A stretch of 64,000 bases of DNA from Flavobacterium frigidimaris (GTDB taxonomy: Bacteria > Bacteroidota > Bacteroidia > Flavobacteriales > Flavobacteriaceae): NCBI GenBank assembly GCA_900129595.1, contig FQWG01000010.1, forward strand, positions 124,001-188,000, given 5' to 3'. Of this stretch, positions 60,720-64,000 are shown one piece after another. How positions within the stretch are numbered: position 1 is the stretch's first letter; every line of letters begins with the position of its first letter. A program made the position numbers and the translations under genes. The notes beneath the pieces are model-generated. The model saw nothing but the letters and a program-made list of their open reading frames with translations, was not told where the DNA came from and searched no databases.

Positions 60720-61625
60720 TTAGAAGAATCTTGGAGATGTAATTCTGTTATAATTATTAAAAAACTCAAAGCGCAGGAAAATTTCATGCGATCCGGAATT
60801 GTACTTTCTTAAATTGGTTGTTTCATGATCATAACCATATCCTATATATAAACCGTCTGATACCTGAAAACCTGCCAATGCACTTACTGATGCACTCCAG
60901 CGATAGGCAAGCCCTACTACAAATTTGTCATTGAACATAAAATTACCCGAAAGATCGACTTGTAAAGGAGCTCCCTGTACCATTTTTGTCAACACTGCCG
61001 GTTTGAATTTGACGTAATAATCGATATCAAAAACATAACCTGCCATGAAATAGTAATTTATTTTGTCTTTGAAAATAGCATTATCATTATTACTGTATCT
61101 GTTGGTTTCGATAAAATTAGGAATAGATACCCCTACGTAGGCTTTATCTGAATGCCAGTAAACACCGGCCCCGATATTGGGCGAAATTTTATTCCTTAAA
61201 TCCTGAAATTGAGGATCGCCCTGGTCTTCAAAACTTAATTTATTTACATCTAAATTAAAAAGATTCGCTGTCCCTTTTATTCCAAAGGAAAGTTTGAAGG
61301 TTTCAGAAGTTGGAACGGTATAGGATAAATCGGCAGATAGCGTGTTTTCGTTTATTGGTCCAATTTTATCGTTTACTAAAGAAACTCCAAGTCCTAAATC
61401 GCTATTATTTAAAGGCGTATTTACCGAAAACGTACTGGTCTCCGGCGCGCCATCAAGCCCAACCCATTGTGTACGATATAACCCAAAAACACTCAATACA
61501 CCTCGAGACCCCGCATAAGCCGGATTGATCGTAATGGTATTATACATATATTGTGTGTATTGAGAATCTTGCTGCGCTGAACACACAACGGTGAAAAACA
61601 TGAAAATTAAAACTAACTTTTTCAT
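60720..61625 (-). CDS. PorP/SprF-family type IX secretion membrane protein
   Basis: A 301-residue outer-membrane barrel with signal peptide 'VLIFMFFTVVCSAQ'. The hallmark is 'SQYTQYMYNTITINPAYAGSRGVLSVFGLYRTQWVGLDGAPETSTFSVNTP', and the C-terminus is 'SHEIFLRFEFFNNYNRITSPRFF'. SprF of Flavobacterium johnsoniae is needed to secrete its partner adhesin SprB. Here the large adhesin gene is just upstream on the same strand, so this should be the partner pair. Confidence 0.95.
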   Translation of the reverse strand: MKKLVLIFMFFTVVCSAQQDSQYTQYMYNTITINPAYAGSRGVLSVFGLYRTQWVGLDGAPETSTFSVNTPLNNSDLGLGVSLVNDKIGPINENTLSADLSYTVPTSETFKLSFGIKGTANLFNLDVNKLSFEDQGDPQFQDLRNKISPNIGAGVYWHSDKAYVGVSIPNFIETNRYSNNDNAIFKDKINYYFMAGYVFDIDYYVKFKPAVLTKMVQGAPLQVDLSGNFMFNDKFVVGLAYRWSASVSALAGFQVSDGLYIGYGYDHETTNLRKYNSGSHEIFLRFEFFNNYNRITSPRFF

Positions 61626-61640
61626 TTAAAAGGCTTTTAA

Positions 61641-61669
61641 AAGCGGCTTGGCAAATAGCTAAGCCGCTT
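61641..61669 (-). terminator. Hairpin between the adhesin and porP/sprF genes
   Basis: AAGCGGCTT (61641-61649) and AAGCCGCTT (61661-61669) are complementary, with an inner GGC/GC(T) extension. On the minus strand the stem is followed by TTTTAAAAG, a short T-run. It may reduce readthrough from the adhesin gene into porP/sprF, or protect the adhesin message. Confidence 0.75.
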
Positions 61670-61677
61670 GTGTTTTT

Positions 61678-64000
61678 TTACTTGTTGATATATAAATAAC
61701 CTGAAAGTTGGTGCGAGTTTGAACCGCTGTCTTTGTATTTCAGAATATAGAAATAAGTTCCTTCCGGCAATCCTTCAGATTGTTTTACTGTTGTACGTCC
61801 TTGAGAGTAACCTACAAAAGCACGGTCTTCGTTGTTATAATTGTCTACATCATAAACTAAAACACCCCAACGGTTATAAATTTCTACCGTATTATCCGGA
61901 TAACATTCTAATCCCTGAATATAGAATCTCTTATTTTTTTCGTCTCCGTTTGGAGAGAATGCATTAAAGACTTTTATCACACAACTAGTTAAGTCTAAGA
62001 CTGTAGGTTGATCTCCAGTATTATTTTCATCATCTGACAAGTCATCTACAAGAACTCCTTTATTGCTTCTCGCCTGAACACTTGCCTGGTTGCTTACGCT
62101 TCCTTTATTGATATCACTTTGTGTGATCTTATAGGTAGCCGTAAAATTATACTCATCAGATTCGTTTACACCTAAATTTATCGCTTGTCCGGAAACTGCA
62201 ACACCCGGTAAAGGATCTAAGACCGTAACTCCAACCAAAGGAACGTTACCTGTGTTTGTTACTTTAAATTTATAGGTAATGGTTTCACCTGCATCTGCAA
62301 CTTTGTTATTGTTTTCATCATTAAACACTGCTGTTTTGATAATCGCAATAGCCGGAGCTTCTACAAAAACACTTAACGTTGCCGATGCGCAATTGGTTGG
62401 ATTTGCTTTTTCGCAAACCTGATAGGTCATCGTATAATTTCCTCCCGGAGTATTTGGTTTCACATTTACAGTTCCGTCCGGATTGAATTCGAAATACGCA
62501 TTTTGCGGCGCATTCAAAATCACATCTATAGGGTTTACTGGTAAACCTTTTAATAAATCATTGTCGAAAACATTGATAAACTCAAGAGATCCATTTATTC
62601 CGTCAACATTTACTGGCCCATCATTGTTAATAATAAGCTGTATTAATGGTGTTACCGGCGGATTATTTACTACCGAAATCTTAGCAACTGCCTGACTGCA
62701 ATTAGATGCGTTTAAGGCTTCACAAATTCTATACGTCAATTCATAATTCCCAGTTGGTGTTCCCGGTTTTATTTCGATTGTTCCATCTGCTTTTAAAATC
62801 AAATTAGGATTTGAAACAATAGTAGTCAAAATAACATCTGCAGGCTTAACCGCTGATCCGTTTAAGGTATCATTATCAAATATACTTGTTGTTGAACTTT
62901 GTCCTTTACTAGTATCTATAGTTCCTGCATTATCATTATTGGCTTGTAAAGATCCACTTATCACAGGAACATAGCTTTTTACAGTAACACAATTGTCAGG
63001 ATTCAGATATTCGCAAATAGTATATTCAATTTCATAATTTCCAACTGGAGTTCCTGGTTTTACTGTTACCGTTCCGTCCGAATTTAACGTTAATCCTGTT
63101 GGAACTTTTACAACTGTCAGGATTATTCCTCCGTTACTATTTTTGATAATAGCTGAATTTCCGTTTAAGGTAACATTATCTATTAATGATACTGTTTTTC
63201 CTCCAGTGCTTCCGTTAACAGGAAGAGTGTTTTCTGTTAGGGCTTTGATTACTGACTTGCCCACGACAATTACAGAAGTAGTCTCATTACAGTTCGTTGG
63301 ATTGGTAATCTCACAAATACTATAAGTAAGGTCATAATTACCTGCCGGGGTATTTGGAGCTATCGTTACCGTTCCGTCTGCACTAAGGATTAAACCTGCT
63401 GGTACAGTTACCGGAGTTACTTTTACCTCTCCCGCATTAGTACCTACCACTACATCAACATTGTTGAATTTATCATTTAATGTTAAAGCCGGGGTGGTTC
63501 CGCCTGTATTACCATTGATTGAAACTGTTGTCTCTGGATTGGCGATAATACTTGGTTTGCCTACTACAATTACAGAAGTAGTCTCATTACAGTTTGTTGG
63601 ATTGGTGATCTCACAAATACTATAAGTAAGGTCATAATTACCTGCCGGGGTATTGGGAGCTATTGTTACCGTTCCGTCTGCATTAAGGGTTAAACCTGCT
63701 GGTACAGTTACCGGAGTTACTTTTACCTCTCCCGCATTAGTACCTACCACTACATCAACATTGTTTAATTTATCATTTAATGTTAAAGCCGGGGTGGTTC
63801 CGCCTGTATTACCATTGATTGAAACTGTTGTCTCTGGATTGGCGATAATACTTGGTTTGCCTACTACAATTACAGAAGTAGTCTCATTACAGTTCGTTGG
63901 ATTGGTGATCTCACAAATACTATAAGTAAGGTCATAATTACCTGCCGGGGTATTTGGAGCTATCGTTACCGTTCCGTCTGCACTAAGGGTTAAACCTGCT
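61678..64000 (-). CDS. Large repeat-containing surface adhesin with T9SS type B C-terminal domain (5' part outside window)
   Basis: The frame is open to the right edge, with only an in-frame GTG at 63750, so this is the C-terminal part (about 774 codons) of a larger protein. Tandem repeats of about 100 residues ('TVPAGLTLNADGTVTIAPNT', 'GNYDLTYSICEITNPTNCNE') occur three times nearly identically and then in diverged forms ('GNYELTYRICEALNASNC', 'GNYTMTYQVCEKANPTNC'). A DUF11-like domain follows ('AVFNDENNNKVADAGETITY'). The final 90 residues ('VFNAFSPNGDEKNKRF...VEIYNRWGVLVYD...EGTYFYILKYKD') are the gliding-motility-associated type B sorting domain. Confidence 0.94.
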   Translation of the reverse strand, partial: AGLTLSADGTVTIAPNTPAGNYDLTYSICEITNPTNCNETTSVIVVGKPSIIANPETTVSINGNTGGTTPALTLNDKLNNVDVVVGTNAGEVKVTPVTVPAGLTLNADGTVTIAPNTPAGNYDLTYSICEITNPTNCNETTSVIVVGKPSIIANPETTVSINGNTGGTTPALTLNDKFNNVDVVVGTNAGEVKVTPVTVPAGLILSADGTVTIAPNTPAGNYDLTYSICEITNPTNCNETTSVIVVGKSVIKALTENTLPVNGSTGGKTVSLIDNVTLNGNSAIIKNSNGGIILTVVKVPTGLTLNSDGTVTVKPGTPVGNYEIEYTICEYLNPDNCVTVKSYVPVISGSLQANNDNAGTIDTSKGQSSTTSIFDNDTLNGSAVKPADVILTTIVSNPNLILKADGTIEIKPGTPTGNYELTYRICEALNASNCSQAVAKISVVNNPPVTPLIQLIINNDGPVNVDGINGSLEFINVFDNDLLKGLPVNPIDVILNAPQNAYFEFNPDGTVNVKPNTPGGNYTMTYQVCEKANPTNCASATLSVFVEAPAIAIIKTAVFNDENNNKVADAGETITYKFKVTNTGNVPLVGVTVLDPLPGVAVSGQAINLGVNESDEYNFTATYKITQSDINKGSVSNQASVQARSNKGVLVDDLSDDENNTGDQPTVLDLTSCVIKVFNAFSPNGDEKNKRFYIQGLECYPDNTVEIYNRWGVLVYDVDNYNNEDRAFVGYSQGRTTVKQSEGLPEGTYFYILKYKDSGSNSHQLSGYLYINK
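63253..64000. repeat. 300-bp in-frame tandem repeat inside the adhesin gene
   Basis: Segments starting near 63301, 63601 and 63901 are almost base-for-base identical with an exact 300-bp (100-codon) period. Only a few substitutions are visible, for example GTTCGTTGG versus GTTTGTTGG and CACTAAGG versus CATTAAGG. The repeat continues past the window edge. Confidence 0.95.

Noticed and set aside
63653..63925. Plus-strand frames antisense to the adhesin repeats
   Set aside because: They recur with the 300-bp repeat period and are shadows of the real minus-strand coding frame.

Overview
The window is AT-rich chromosome of a Flavobacterium-like member of the Bacteroidota. The evidence is the very large type IX secretion (T9SS) protein SprA, two PorP/SprF proteins, a surface protein ending in a gliding-motility/T9SS type B C-terminal domain, many DUF lipoproteins typical of the class, TAnnTTTG-type -7 promoter elements and almost no Shine-Dalgarno sequences. 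I see no tRNA, rRNA, CRISPR array, insertion sequence or prophage. Most genes are housekeeping or envelope genes.

Layout: 0-3.6 kb, small SRPBCC and glyoxalase-fold proteins, a GlxA-type AraC regulator and an L,D-transpeptidase-like lipoprotein. 3.6-7.5 kb, the proteostasis set clpX, clpP and tig, each with its own terminator. 7.5-9.7 kb, a small membrane protein, an alpha/beta hydrolase and pdxJ. 9.7-18.2 kb, an envelope-biogenesis run: CBS protein, nadK, DUF6089 barrel, uppS, bamA, two Skp/OmpH chaperones and murI. 18.2-20.8 kb, an outer-membrane protein with a DUF4270 lipoprotein. 21.0-25.9 kb, a cluster I consider the best candidate for an undescribed system: outer-membrane barrel, six-bladed Kelch lipoprotein, DUF4907 lipoprotein, LytS-type histidine kinase, intradiol-dioxygenase-like lipoprotein and LytTR response regulator. 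25.9-30.6 kb, a gamma-carbonic-anhydrase-like protein, PorP/SprF, a Nfu-type Fe-S protein, a LEA-like helical protein, MscS and tsaB. 30.7-37.9 kb, a MacAB/TolC-type efflux operon with two adaptors and two permeases. 38.0-44.6 kb, a DUF4403 lipoprotein and a cytochrome oxidase accessory operon (cyoE, two subunit III genes, subunit IV, a cysteine-poor Sco paralogue, Sco, DUF420 and a small CxxC protein). 45.0-56.8 kb, deoC, vanZ, gcvH, sprA, ruvA and maeB. 57.0-64 kb, a CBS protein, a 0.9-kb intergenic region with an array of short palindromes, an orphan gene preceded by a tiny ORF, then an OmpA-family protein, PorP/SprF and a repeat-rich adhesin that runs off the right edge.

Several noncoding structures are not explained by the genes. 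Two copies of a foldback element with shared end boxes lie at 2731-2799 and 5876-6011. There is a roughly 50-bp-spaced set of six palindromes whose arms differ but stay self-complementary (57684-57960), a 14-bp tandem repeat that swallows a stop codon (75-163), and hairpins placed where promoter and terminator overlap (tig, mscS). All functional calls come from reading the sequence and from knowledge of the families; no database search was run.
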